Source: Mugil cephalus (Eukaryota; Chordata; Actinopteri; Mugiliformes; Mugilidae). Taken from it: a DNA stretch of 64,000 nt. The translations under genes were made by a program, and so were the position numbers. The stretch lies in contig NC_061773.1 of assembly GCF_022458985.1 (NCBI RefSeq), positions 19,874,001 through 19,938,000 of the forward strand, given 5' to 3'. The notes under the pieces were generated by a model. That model worked only from the letters and a program-made list of their open reading frames with translations, had not been told where the DNA came from and did not search any database. Positions 1-11,700 of this stretch are shown one piece after another; position 1 is the stretch's first letter; the number at the start of each line of letters is the position of its first letter.

Positions 1-203
1 CACAGAGACAGCCCAGGGATCTTCCCTAATCAATGGAGCCTCAAAAACGGCCTCACTCTCAGCCCCCCGCCAGGTTCGCTCTGTCACATGTCCCTTTTTA
101 GCAGCTTAAGGTTTATGGTTACAGTGATTCAGACCATCAGGCTGCCCTTTTTTTTTCCTCTCAACCTGGCCTCACTTCTTTACCGTTTTTCTGTCTTAAT
201 CAG

Positions 204-3200
204 GATACCAGGGACCAGACTTCGACTGGGCAGATTACTTGAAACAGTGTGAGGCTGAGGCTGCTCCTCAGCATTGCTTCCCAACTGTAAGTCAGACTGC
301 ATTTGAAATCCATATTATTAAAACCCACTATCCTGCTAATTAAAGATTTGTTTTGCATTGTATTGTTTTCTGCACGTATCATACTGCTTTATAAGATCCG
401 TAAACAATGAGATGCAGCCACGGTTATGTCACCCATTCGTTTGGCCACTACCGCTCTGAAGCCTCAAGTTTGACATTTAGTTGTTTTTTTTTCATTGTTG
501 TTGTTTTTTTGAGACAGAAGTCACTAGGTTTAAACAAAAGAGGATCTGGTGACATGGGATGGATCTGAGAGAGAGTCAGCACACTGATTAGAACATGTGA
601 CCTCAGCTAATGATGCAATAATAACTTGCGGAAAAAATATTCGCTGACTTGAGATTTCGTGAGAAAGTGAGAAGTACGCTGGAGTACCCGGCTGGCATTA
701 AACAGATGGGTCCCTTCATATGATTTGGGCGCTGCTCAAGGTTTGTTCCTGTTAAATGGGGTTAAAGTTTAAACAGTGCCACTGTCGCATTCGTACTTGC
801 CTTCCGGGTTTCAGACCAGGTTTTGTAAAGCGTCTCGACACCGTTTGAATTGATATTGATGGTATATAAATAAAATTGAATTGTAATTAACTGGAGCCAG
901 CTTGTAGCAAAAATCACTGGTGAAACACTGCATTGATTTTCGGTTTTCAGAGCCAGGGGATGCGTTTTTTTTTTTTTTTTTTACTTCTTTTACTTAAGTT
1001 CCATTATCCAATTAACAGTTCATACCACTTAAAACATTAATTTATGACAAAGTTGACAACATTTTTATGCTTTATTGCCATGCTGGACCAGATAATTCAC
1101 AATGTCTTTTTAAGAAAAAGGGCAACTGAAATTCTCAGTATCCCTCTAAAAAAATTATAGCAGTCCATAGTGTGAAACGCAGGTGTCAGACAGCAGACCC
1201 ATGGATTCCTATGCAGGGAATCACACCTCAAACAGAACTTAACTATTGTAATACTGCAGCTATTGAACATCATTGCTGGAAGAATTGTTTGACTCTATTT
1301 GAACCCTTGTAGCGTTAACAGTCGAGAGGAGCTCGAGTTCACAGCAGTATGACTGTCACAAATGGCCAAATGTGGGAACTCATGTCTAAAGTGAATACCA
1401 GGGATGAAAACATAACTCTACAGTGGGATGTGGTCTAAGTCGGTGACGGCTCACTGTGAATTTTCTCGCTTTTAGACAAAATGAATGAATGTTGTGTTTT
1501 CCTAATGGACAGTTTTCACACCGCGCTCTAGCGTCCTCCGCGGTGTAACATCTCTCTCTGTTTGCATCGCAGGAGCAGTGCGACCACAGCTTCAAAGAGG
1601 GCATGAGACTCGAGGCTGTCAACCCACTGTCACCTGAGAACATTCACGTGGCAACAGTCACCAGGGTCAAAGGACAATACCTTTGGCTCAGCCTGGAAGG
1701 TGAGATAGGTCACTGAAAGAATGTGTTTCCTTTAGTAGGACGTAGATAAAAACTGACAGGACTCAGACTCAGATTACCGCTTTGGAAATCATGTAAACTC
1801 ACGAAGAGGCAAAATGAATGTCTTACAGTTCAGATGCCACAGCTTAATTTGTACAGCGTCAGCATTATGTTTATACACGACTAAATTTAGGCACTGAATA
1901 GGAATAAGCACCTAATAATTAAGATTCAAAAAAACAAAAAATAGCTGAGTAGAAAAAGGTTTGAAGTAACTAGTATCACTGCCACTGCAGTAGTTAAAAT
2001 ATGATTATAAGAGTAATTGATGAAGCCAAAACTCTAGTTAAAGTACCACGAGTAATGGCGGACATTTTGCATCCATGCCAGTAAGACCTGAGCCTGTGGT
2101 ATCTTTATCTCTGCTTATTATGTACTGACCATGACTTCCACTAAAGCTGCATGTATCTTTTTTCCCGCAGGTCTGAAGCAGCCACTGCCAGAGGTGATAG
2201 TTCATGTGGACTCCCTTGACATCTTCCCCGTCAGCTGGTGTGAGACAAACGGCTATCCACTCGTCTACCCCATCAAGCCCTCAGGTATACAGCATGAGTC
2301 ATCTCAGCGCACTCTCATGGATCTTTACACAGTCAGTTGCTTTAATGAGTCTCTTACTAAAGCACCGGCGAACATAATACAGCTTTTATTTCAGCCTGAC
2401 CTCGGAATAAACGGCAGAATGTAATGGTCTGACTGGGCACACATTAGTCTCTCCTTGTTTTTCAGTGGAGAAAGAAAGGAAGATTGCTGTGGTGCAGCCA
2501 GAGAAGCAGTGAGTATGAGAGGAAGGGCGGGATGTGGGTGGGTTTATTGCCTTAAATAGATTGAGTCCAAAAGTCTTTCCATATTTGACTTAATTTCTTT
2601 CACTTTACAGGAGAACTCCACCCAAGTCACCTGACACTGTCAAGCAGCAGGTGGCAAATCCGTCTGAAACAGGTGCGTATGTCTGAGGTCTTAGGGTCCT
2701 GTTCAGCGTTCTGACTTCTGATCGAGGGTGTAGTCTGTCGTTGTTCAATCATTTCAATGTCACATTATGATCTTTTACAGGGCAGGGGAACGGGAAGTAC
2801 TGCTGTCCCAAGATCTACTTCAACCACCGTTGTTTCTCGGGGCCTTACCTCAACAAGGGACGCATCGCAGAGCTGCCTCAGTTCATTGGCCCTGGAAATT
2901 GTGTCCTAGTGCTCAAAGAGGTGAGAAGGCTTGTCCTGCTGGTCACTGAATAGTACAACATCTCAACACAAACATTAACGTTGATGGTCTCAGTCACCAC
3001 TTTGAACCTAAATTGAGACGTATCAGCAAGTGCTGGATTAAAAATGCCATTCATGATTCCCCAAGTGATGAATTGTAAATTGCCTTGGCCTTAGCTCTTT
3101 ATGTGCCATCAAGTCCAAGCCTTTGACATTTGTGCTTAAATTAGCAAATGCAAAACAGGGAGAACATTGCAAATGATTTAAAAGTGAAACATCCACATGT

Positions 3201-6200
3201 TAGCTTTGTCATTGTGAGCATATTAGCGCACTCAGTTTAGCCAAAGCCATAGGTCTGCTAGCATTGCTGTAAACCTTCTAACTTTTCATCTGACTGTGGT
3301 TCCTTTTCATATTTACTTGAACCAGATTAAATCATGGTCATCACTTAATTACGGCCGATTTAGAAAAAAATGGGCCTTCAGAGAGTGTCCTATGAAGGTT
3401 GTTAGTGGGGCCTATGGGTCGTCTGGGTTGAGGGGAGGGTCCTCTGTGGGTCAGGCTTGTTCCAGTGCATCAGATACCTGATCAGTTTGGGATCTAGTGA
3501 ATTTGGAGGTCAGGTCAACACCTTGTGCTGGTTTTCCTGTTTTTTGAGTTGTTCCTAAGCTGTATTTGTGTATCGGAGGAGTGTCAGTGCTATGGGGTGG
3601 GGGTGTCTGGTCTGGTTTAGGTGGGTGATACAAGTAAAATATACATGAATGCCAGGTCCAAAAGTTTTCCCAGAAGAACATCGTATTGTCACAAAATGAT
3701 CAATGTTGCGTACTTCACTTGTCAGTAGTTTTAATGTGGCGTCTGATATGTGTATCTCTTTGATATTAAAATTAATAAAGTGGTGCTACTAAAGTAAGTA
3801 AAAGTCGTAACCCTCAAACCTGTGGATCACCTACATTCACATCTTGTATCCAGGTACTGACTCTGCTGATAAATTCGGCATACAAACCCAGCCGTGTGCT
3901 GAGAGAGCTGCAGCTGGACCAGGAGAGCCGCTGGCAAGGCCATGGGGAGACACTCAAAGCCAAGTGAGGAGAAACACCATTTAATCCTCAACTCAAAATA
4001 CCATGCGCTTTAGAAAACCTGCAGCGATAGCACAAGTGATAACAGCTGGCCTATTTGTGGACGGTACACGACGCAAATGAAAGCGGCTAGCTCCACAAGC
4101 TGCTGCTACTTCACTGAAGCTCTGATTTAACCGGCAGCTTCTCCATTACTTGCATCTGATTTTTTATATTTTCTTTCACAATTTAATTTTTTATTTTTTT
4201 TCTCCAAATATCAGGTACAAGGGAAAGAGTTATCGGGCCACTGTGGAAATTGTCCGTACCGCAGACCGTGTGGCCGACTTCTGCAGGAAAACGTGCATTA
4301 AGTTAGAGTGCTGCCCGAACCTGTTTGGACCTCGCATGGTTCTGGAGCGCTGCTCGGAGAACTGCTCCGTCCTCACCAAGACCAAATACAGTAGGTGGTT
4401 TACAGTGGAGGTGGATTTACCTGGAGAGAGACTAATTTCTTACCAAAATAGACATTGAAAACACTGTAAACTCTTATATTATATATTATATTATATATTA
4501 ACGTCTTTATAGACTGACAGTTGTGACTGTAATTTAAAACATTATTCAGACTTGTTCTCATTTACCACAAAGCTCTCCCATTTCTCCTTTTTTTCCAGAC
4601 TCTTTTCATTTATGCTGCTCATGAATAGAAATAATCAGTGGGTGCATGAAAGCTCAGCGGAATACCAATATTCTGTGAAGCAGGGCGACAGAGCTTTAGA
4701 ATTTTGCTAATTGCAGTAACCTTTGGCGGGCATTGAATAAGCAGGCATTGTATGCCAAAAATGTGTCAAAATTGGGCTTTTTTCATCACGTGCAGAATTA
4801 TTTTGTTGGCACAAAGTCACAGATTTGTTGATATGTTTATTGCAGCTCCACCAGGAAACTGGCAACAGAGAAATGATTACGCTTTCTGTGTTATCTGTAT
4901 TTTCATATCTCTACACGCTGTAGAGTATCAGGACTTTTTTATTACCATTCATCTTTATAAAACATGTCAGATGCAAATTTAACAGTAGGTTCGTTGTCTT
5001 CTTTTTTTATTTTTCCAGCATATTACTACGGAAAGAAGAAAAGTAAACGTGTCGGTCGTCCACCCGGGGGCCATTCAAATCTGGAGGGTGGAGTGAAGAG
5101 GAGAGGGCGGAGGAGGAAGAGGAGGAAGCAGCTCTTTGTCCATAAAAAGAGACGTTCTTCAGCTTCAGTGGACAACACACCTGCTGGATCTCCACAGGTA
5201 CAAGACCTGTATATTATTCATTAAGTTTTATCTTAAATGATACATCAATGTGTGTCATCAGACTTTGTTAAAAAAAAAAAAAAACTTTGGTTCACAGGGC
5301 AGTGGAGAGGAGGAAGACTTGGATGAAAATGACTCCCTGAGTGAAGACACTGGCTCTGAGATGCAGGATGATCTGCAGGATGACTCTGAGCAGTCAGTAG
5401 GGAAATCTCAGCCCACCACACCCTCCCCTTCCCCGCCGGCAACACCGAGGCCAACGCGTAGACGCAGAAAACCCCGCTCGCCTTCATTTTCTGATGACGA
5501 GAATCACCCGCCTTCACCAAAGGTGATGAAAGTTTTGCAATATTTCTGATGAATGTTTGTAATTGGTACTTAATACTTGACTAGTAAGATGAGATGATTT
5601 TACTCTTGCTTTGCACTCAGTCTCTTTACTGCCTTCTTCTACCTAGCATCCATTTTAAAGAGCCTTTCAATGTGACCTTGTGTCCCTTTATTCTCCTTGA
5701 GTGAAAGCACATTATCACTAGCTGCTGATACACTCAGACCTTTACTCCTTTTTACAAGCTCGCGATGAATGTGATAAGACTCAAAAAGCAGGGTTCTTTT
5801 ATGACATGTTTAGGTCTGGTACCCTCTCTAGCATCGATTGTGAGCGTTCGAATGAGCTTTGAGATTTTACTCTTTGGCCAGGTCTCCGTCTCAAAGTCTC
5901 TGTCTCAAAGTCTCTGTCTGACTCACCCTATCCGTGTGTTTATAGACGTCAAAGGCTGAGCCTCCTCAGAAGCTGTGTTTGGACACCAGCCCCCTGGAGT
6001 GGAGCGTTACAGATGTGGTTCGCTTCATCAGGACCACTGACTGTGCACCTCTTGCAAGGATTTTCTTGGATCAGGTAAGAAATACTCACAGCCTTAATAG
6101 CCACTCAGGATGAGAGCTCACTCCCCTCTTCTGCCTTAAGTACACTGGGTAATGTATCTGCTGTTAGTTAAGCCGAAACACAGATCTCATATGAGCCTGT

Positions 6201-6353
6201 GCGTCTTTGCAGGAGATTGACGGACAGGCGCTGCTGCTGCTGAACCTCCCGACAGTGCAGGAGTGCATGGACCTCAAACTGGGACCGGCCATCAAGCTGT
6301 GCCACCACATCGAGAGGGTCAAGCTGGCATTTTATCAGCAATTTGCTACGTAG
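204..6353 (+). CDS. sfmbt1: Scm-like with four MBT domains protein 1, 3' part (12 exons)
   Basis: Chromatin reader and Polycomb-type corepressor, acting in the nucleus. Exons with GT-AG borders and consistent phase: 204-286, 1573-1699, 2171-2284, 2466-2508, 2611-2672, 2781-2920, 3854-3963, 4215-4390, 5019-5197, 5298-5522, 5946-6074, 6213-6353 (TAG). They encode 508 residues after a split first codon. The first three exons form an MBT repeat, starting with FDWADYLKQ and containing GMRLEAVNP and [11 protein letters not shown]; this is MBT4 by position. Exons 2781-4390 encode the SLED domain ([20 protein letters not shown], then several Cys). Exon 5019 is a very basic linker rich in [10 protein letters not shown], probably nuclear localisation. 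Exon 5298 is acidic and then Ser/Pro rich. The last two exons are the SAM/SPM domain ([22 protein letters not shown]) ending QQFAT. Upstream exons lie outside the window. SFMBT1 rather than SFMBT2 is chosen from the STIMATE/MUSTN1/ITIH neighbourhood. Confidence 0.95.
3395..3745. repeat. Teleost interspersed repeat in sfmbt1 intron
   Basis: The block between sfmbt1 exons 2781-2920 and 3854-3963 contains the phrases GGTCGTCTGGGTTGAGG, ATACATGAATGCCAGGTCC and CACAAAATGATCAATGTTG, which I recognise as a common fish repeat. A fragment of the same family recurs at 46826-46873 (GCTATGGGGTGG then CTGGTCTGGT and AGGTGGGTG). The class is not certain; I see no coding capacity. Confidence 0.5.
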
Positions 6354-7920
6354 CTGATGGGGAAAGAACATGGGACAAGACTGCATCCTGTTCTGTGTGT
6401 TAATCCTGTGAAAAAAAAACAAAAAACAATGCATTTTCCCATTTTTACTTTTCTAACACTGGACATCTTTTGGAATCCTGCTCATACCACATCCTGTCGG
6501 ACATAAGAGAGACAAGGAAACATTTCTTCATCCTTGGGGGAAGAAAAGGGATGCAGAAATGAAAAACAGTTTCAGGCTTTTGAAAAGCCTCTCAGAAAGA
6601 CTGAAAATGAGGAACTCAAGGCAACTGTGATGACACAGAAGAGTGTAGATGCTTTTATTAAATTCAGCTAAATCAAGCCGTCATCAAGAGATCATTTTCA
6701 AGTTGAAACTGGTTTATTTCTGCCCTTGTTATAACTGAGGCTTTTTAACTTAATTTTGTCTTGTGAGGGCGTTCATATCTCCTCTTTATTTTTTTTTTCT
6801 TTTAATGAGACTGACTGTGCATCACTGCTACAACTCTGTTGGTGTGTCCATTCATAATTTCCAGCCTGCCTTGTTTTCTTAAAAAGGTTATACCACTGAA
6901 TCAAAGCTTTTTACATGTCATGCTCTTTCCAATGGTCAAGATTTACCAACGTTTACCATTGAAAGCACTTGAAAGAACAGTGCTGTTCAAATGTACTGTG
7001 GAATCTCTACACTCTGGGAGCATATCTCTTGTGCTCTCTGGTTTTAAAAGACTTAAATCTTAAAAGATATCATTTGATTAACCGCAATCACACTTGAGGT
7101 TGCATATACAGTATTTAATACGGATTCCAGAAATCACATTAAACAAGAAAACACTATTTTAAGTTTTGAAAAAATGGTTGTGAGTCCTTGCAGGTAATGA
7201 ATTTGATTTTGGTTTGAACATACGACCTTTATCTCAAGATCATTTGCAAATGTAGAAATGCTTCAAATTACAATGTGCTTAAGTTGAGAGGGGCCTTGAT
7301 CTCAAGAGACCAAATTCCTGTCTATCTTACGTATGAGAGTGGTTAACAGTGAAAGGATTCTGTAACGTAAGCACAAGTAAAACCATGTACTGAGATGGGA
7401 CGCAATTACGACAGTGCATGTTTGTATATAGTGTACATAATCAAATGCCTTCTAAAGCAACAGGGTGATTTGAAAGAAAAATAATGAACTTTCTGCATTA
7501 AAAAAAAAAAAAATGTGTAAATGCCCAAACAATACAGTATATTTGCACAGAATAAACCTAAAATTTTGGGGTATGATTTAAAAAGGAAACATCAGCTTCA
7601 ATGGATTATTTGAGCCATGTCATATCAGCCAAGAGTCGTTTTAAGGGTTAACGAAAATCTGGCGGGTTTATGTAAAGAAGATATTCTTAAAATGCTTTTG
7701 TAAATCTGTTTCGTCTCTGTTTACCAGTCCATGTAGTCCATGGGATTCATTGTGTTGTGCTTCATTTTGAGAAAAAAAAAAAAGAAAAACTCATTGTTTA
7801 CTAATTTGCTTGTGGTTTCCTTCGTTCCCAAAGCAAGTGGAACAGACTTTTATCTGTTGTTTGAAGATTATCACTGCTATTTAAAAAATACTGCAATAAA
7901 ATAATTAAATAAAAAAAAGA
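6354..7920 (+). other. sfmbt1: sfmbt1 3' UTR with two candidate poly(A) signals
   Basis: AT-rich sequence without a credible ORF follows the SAM exon stop. AATAAA hexamers occur at 7551-7556 and 7895-7900. The second lies just before the promoter elements of stimate and is the likely distal end. The extent is inferred. Confidence 0.6.
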
Positions 7921-7945
7921 ATACATTTTGGACGACTGGTTCTTT

Positions 7946-8350
7946 ACTACATTTCCCAGCATGCATGTTCGTGGCGTCGGTCACATGACGTGGCGTCTGT
8001 CAACATGAGTGGGCACTGGGACGGAAGCAGCTGGACGTACGCGAGTCGTGACCTGCAGTTATTCGCGTTCACTTTATTTTTCTTTTTAATGTAGACGAGC
8101 GTTATTGTTTCCTGCGTGTCAAGTTGACCGGTGCACATGTCGTTTTCAGTATCGTAAAAAAAAAGAAGAAAAAAAAGTTTGCTATCCCACCACTCCCATA
8201 ATGCAAGCGAGTAGTTCGCTTGGAGGCTAGCTACCTTGGTTATGATAGCAGCATCTTAGTCGCTTGATCTTATTGGACTATTGCCTGTTTTGTTTCGGGG
8301 GAAACATACCTTTATCCGGTTGTCGTGTATCGGTTTAACTAGTTTCAGGT
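7946..8350 (+). promoter_or_regulatory. stimate: stimate promoter and candidate untranslated first exon
   Basis: Position 7946-7964 reads ACTACATTTCCCAGCATGC, a near-perfect ZNF143/THAP11 (SBS) promoter motif. A degenerate second copy, ACTCCCATAATGCA, lies at 8192-8205. Between them GTCACATGACGTGG at 7980-7993 combines a TCACATGA M-box/CLEAR-like E-box with TGACGTGG, the core of ATF6/XBP1-type sites. No TATA box is obvious. A possible donor (TTTCAG|GTACGT at 8348) suggests a non-coding first exon upstream of the ATG at 8741. Factor assignments are motif inference. Confidence 0.55.
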
Positions 8351-8740
8351 ACGTTATAACAATGTGTTGGTGTTTTAGGAGCTACGCGGCGCACGTTTAG
8401 CCCATATGTTAGCTCTCATCCAAGATCACCCCAGGTCGAGCAAGGAAGTGTTTTTCTATGCTGCATGGACCCTTTAAATCAGCTATTGATTGTTGTTAAT
8501 GCTGCTTTATCGTAAAGTTTGCACAGTTGGGTGCCACGGAATTACGTCCCTGGAAAAAATCCACTCGCGACGGCTTCATTTCTTTAATGCCGGAGCAGCT
8601 AATGGCTGTGTGGGAAGCAGGAGGAGAATGAGCCTTCAATGGAGAGGATGCCCCCATCTTTCACCGGAGACTGTCCTGCCTAACGCGTCCATCGTCGAGG
8701 AGAACCAGGTCCGTGTTTATTGACTGCGCCTTCTGCCCCC

Positions 8741-11700
8741 ATGGCTGCCGTAAGCGGTGTCAGCATGCTGTCCCAGCTCGGAGAGGCACCTATGGGAGGA
8801 CAGGGAGGACCGGCGGCGGCGGCGGCTTCGACCAACGCGTCCTCCAGCGAGACGCCGGGTACCGACAACCGGGGCTGTCCGAACGGCGCCTTTATGGACT
8901 CTTTTGGGATTTTCCTGCAAGGGCTCCTCGCCGTGATGGCCTTCAGCACGCTGATGTGTGAGTAGGACCGGGCAGAGGTGTTGTGCTGCGTGCCACATAT
9001 CAGACGCCAGCTGCTGCTGCTGTAACAAGGCATTAGCCAACAGCTCCACTAGATCAATCAATCACATGCGATATTGATCTCAGCCGGGAGAAAAGCCTAG
9101 AACAAGGCTCCACTAATGATAATGAAATTTGCAACTAAAGGAAGGGGTTTTGGTTACAGCTGACTTCCCTGTTGAAATGTTCTGGCTGTAATAAGACACT
9201 TCCTTTTTAAATTTCCTGCCACATTTGACCTTCCCCACAGTATAATATACTGTACATTCAGCTCCTCTCAGATTAGAACTTATTCATGGAAAAATCCTCA
9301 TAGAAATCTACTAGGTTTCACAAAATGCGTTGCCGTGCAGTCTGTCAGGGTGAAAGGACGTTGCTCTCCTTGATTACGTGCGTTGGATGTTTGCCTACCC
9401 TGCTGGTGTGCGTGCAAAAAAAATTCCCAAGTAAATACCTAACCTAAATCTACTTGGGGCAGTCGGAGGAGGTTCAAGAGATGTTTTTTAAGTATACCCT
9501 TCAGTTGCCAGTCACTGCCTTTTCTCTTTACTGAGAGTGTAAAGAGAACAATAAACAAGCACGCATTTGTTTTTGGTTGCTGATAACAAAACTAATGTTT
9601 TATTTCTCCTTTATTTCTTCCTATTTTTTCTAACTCTGGCTTGGTTTCACATTAGAGTTGACGTCCAACCTGAAATTTTACTTACTTTCATTGCCATGGA
9701 AAAAAAAAAATATATCACCCATATCATATAGCCAGAGTCGATTCAGCCACTTAAAGCCGTGTGACCTAATGAGAAAAGTCTCAGTTCTCTGCGCCCCAGC
9801 AGCCTCACAGCAGTGAGGAATGTCCAGCATTTCAGAGCTTCTCTCTTTTCTAGGAGCCCGGGCCTCCGCCTGCGTTCTCATCACACCCAGCTGCACACAG
9901 GGCGGGTTTAGTCTGAAGTCACTTGTGTTTGGAGCAGAAACTGAGGTCACAGCTTGCAGTGTTACTGGCTCGCATGAAAACACAAAAAGCTCTCAGTACA
10001 TGTGAGGCACTTGGTGCAAGTTCACAAAGTTGAGATTGTTTGATGTCCAGCTGAGGTGTCGCAGCTTTTAGCAACTCGCCTGATACAAGTATCTGCGCCA
10101 TCGTAGTAAGAAAAAAAAAAAAAAGATGCTGGGGTGTCATGGCAGACAAGTCGCTATTGTCAAGAACAGCAAGCGCTTCATTTGTGTTGGACTCTTCTTC
10201 ACTGCTTATGCCGACGAGCCCTCTTTTATTAAACCCCTCAGAGTCTTGTGCACACACAGATTATTTAAAGTGATTACGTCTAACGAGCCACGTCTTACCC
10301 CTCATATCAGCAGATGCCACGATTCGTACAGTATTTGTAGTGTTTGTGCACTAGTGTGCAAACTTTGTCATACTGTAGACCAACAAAGCAGTTTGTTTAT
10401 CTTGGGCAGAGTTGGTTACCAGACTGACGAATAAGAGTCTAACCAACTTCTCCTTCTTTTGACAATCCTGAAAGAAACATTTATTTGTTTCCCTAACGTT
10501 TTATGGTCTCGATAGCTATAAATTTGTTCAGGAAAATATTGTCTCTACCTTTAGTTCTCTCCAGGCTATCCGCATGTTTTTTTCCCCCCTGTAAATAGTA
10601 CCGTGCAACACATTTTTCCTTTATCCATATTTATCTTTTTTTCTTCTTTTTTTTCAGTTTTTAAATGTATATTCATGTGCCTGTATATACTGTTTCTGTT
10701 TAGTATTCATGCTGTGCTCTGAGCCATTGCGCCGAAGTTGTGATGGAAATCATAAAGTCTAAGCAGGTTTAGCCCCTGCAATACACTTCGCCTCACTTTA
10801 ACACCCGCAGCTCGAAGTTTTCTGTTGGCTTCATAACAAAATGTTTGACATCTCACTGAGGGACAGCGACTGCTGGAAAAGACGACGTCAGCTCTAATTT
10901 TGAAATCATAGGTCTTGAGTATAAGGCGCGGTACTAAACAAACAACGCAAAACAATAAAATGCTACCTGGTCCTATGATAGCTAACAGAAGGGCAGTTAA
11001 ATGTTTAAAGGAAAGCAACAGAAATTCTGTTTGATTGATTTTGTGCAGCTCTGTTCGTATGAGCGATCCATAAAGAAATCCTCACCATCTGTGTGGCACT
11101 GTCTTTCGCAGTAAAACGCTTCAGGGAGCCCAAACATGAGAGGAGACCCTGGAGGATCTGGTAAGGCCACTAAAAAAAAAATTCCATCACATGAATGCCA
11201 CTGAAGTGCCTTGGAAAGCAACGTTATTGTGTCTCTGCAGGTTCCTGGACACCTCGAAACAGGCAATTGGGATGTTGTTCATCCACTTTGCTAACGTGTA
11301 CTTATCAGACCTCACAGGGGAGGATCCTTGTTCACTGTGAGTGTTTGACTCTTCCCGTCCTGCTTCTCCGTTCTACAGATACTGGAAAAAAAAAAAAAAA
11401 AAAAAAAAAACATTGAGGGCAGATTCAAATTAAAATCTCTTTTCTTTTTTTCCCCAGATACCTCATTAACTTCTTGTTAGATGCTTCTTTGGGCATGTTG
11501 CTAATCTATGCAGGCGTTAGAGTCGTCAGCGCTATCGTAGAGTGGAGGCAGTGGGACTCTCTGCGTTTTGGAGAATACGGTGAGTGATAAGGTGGAAACG
11601 CCAGCAAATTCCTAAAATGTTTGTGATGTCCAGTGGAGGGCAGCAGTTGTCCTTATTACTGCAATGCTGCAGTGTTGTTCTCCCTTCTTTTGTTACTTAC

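Noticed and set aside
8720..8740. Upstream TTG extension of the stimate reading frame
   Set aside because: Non-AUG. The ATG at 8741 is well placed for Kozak context and vertebrate length.
8680..9061. Minus-strand open frames over stimate exon 1
   Set aside because: Antisense shadows of a GC-rich exon; no family match or splice signals.
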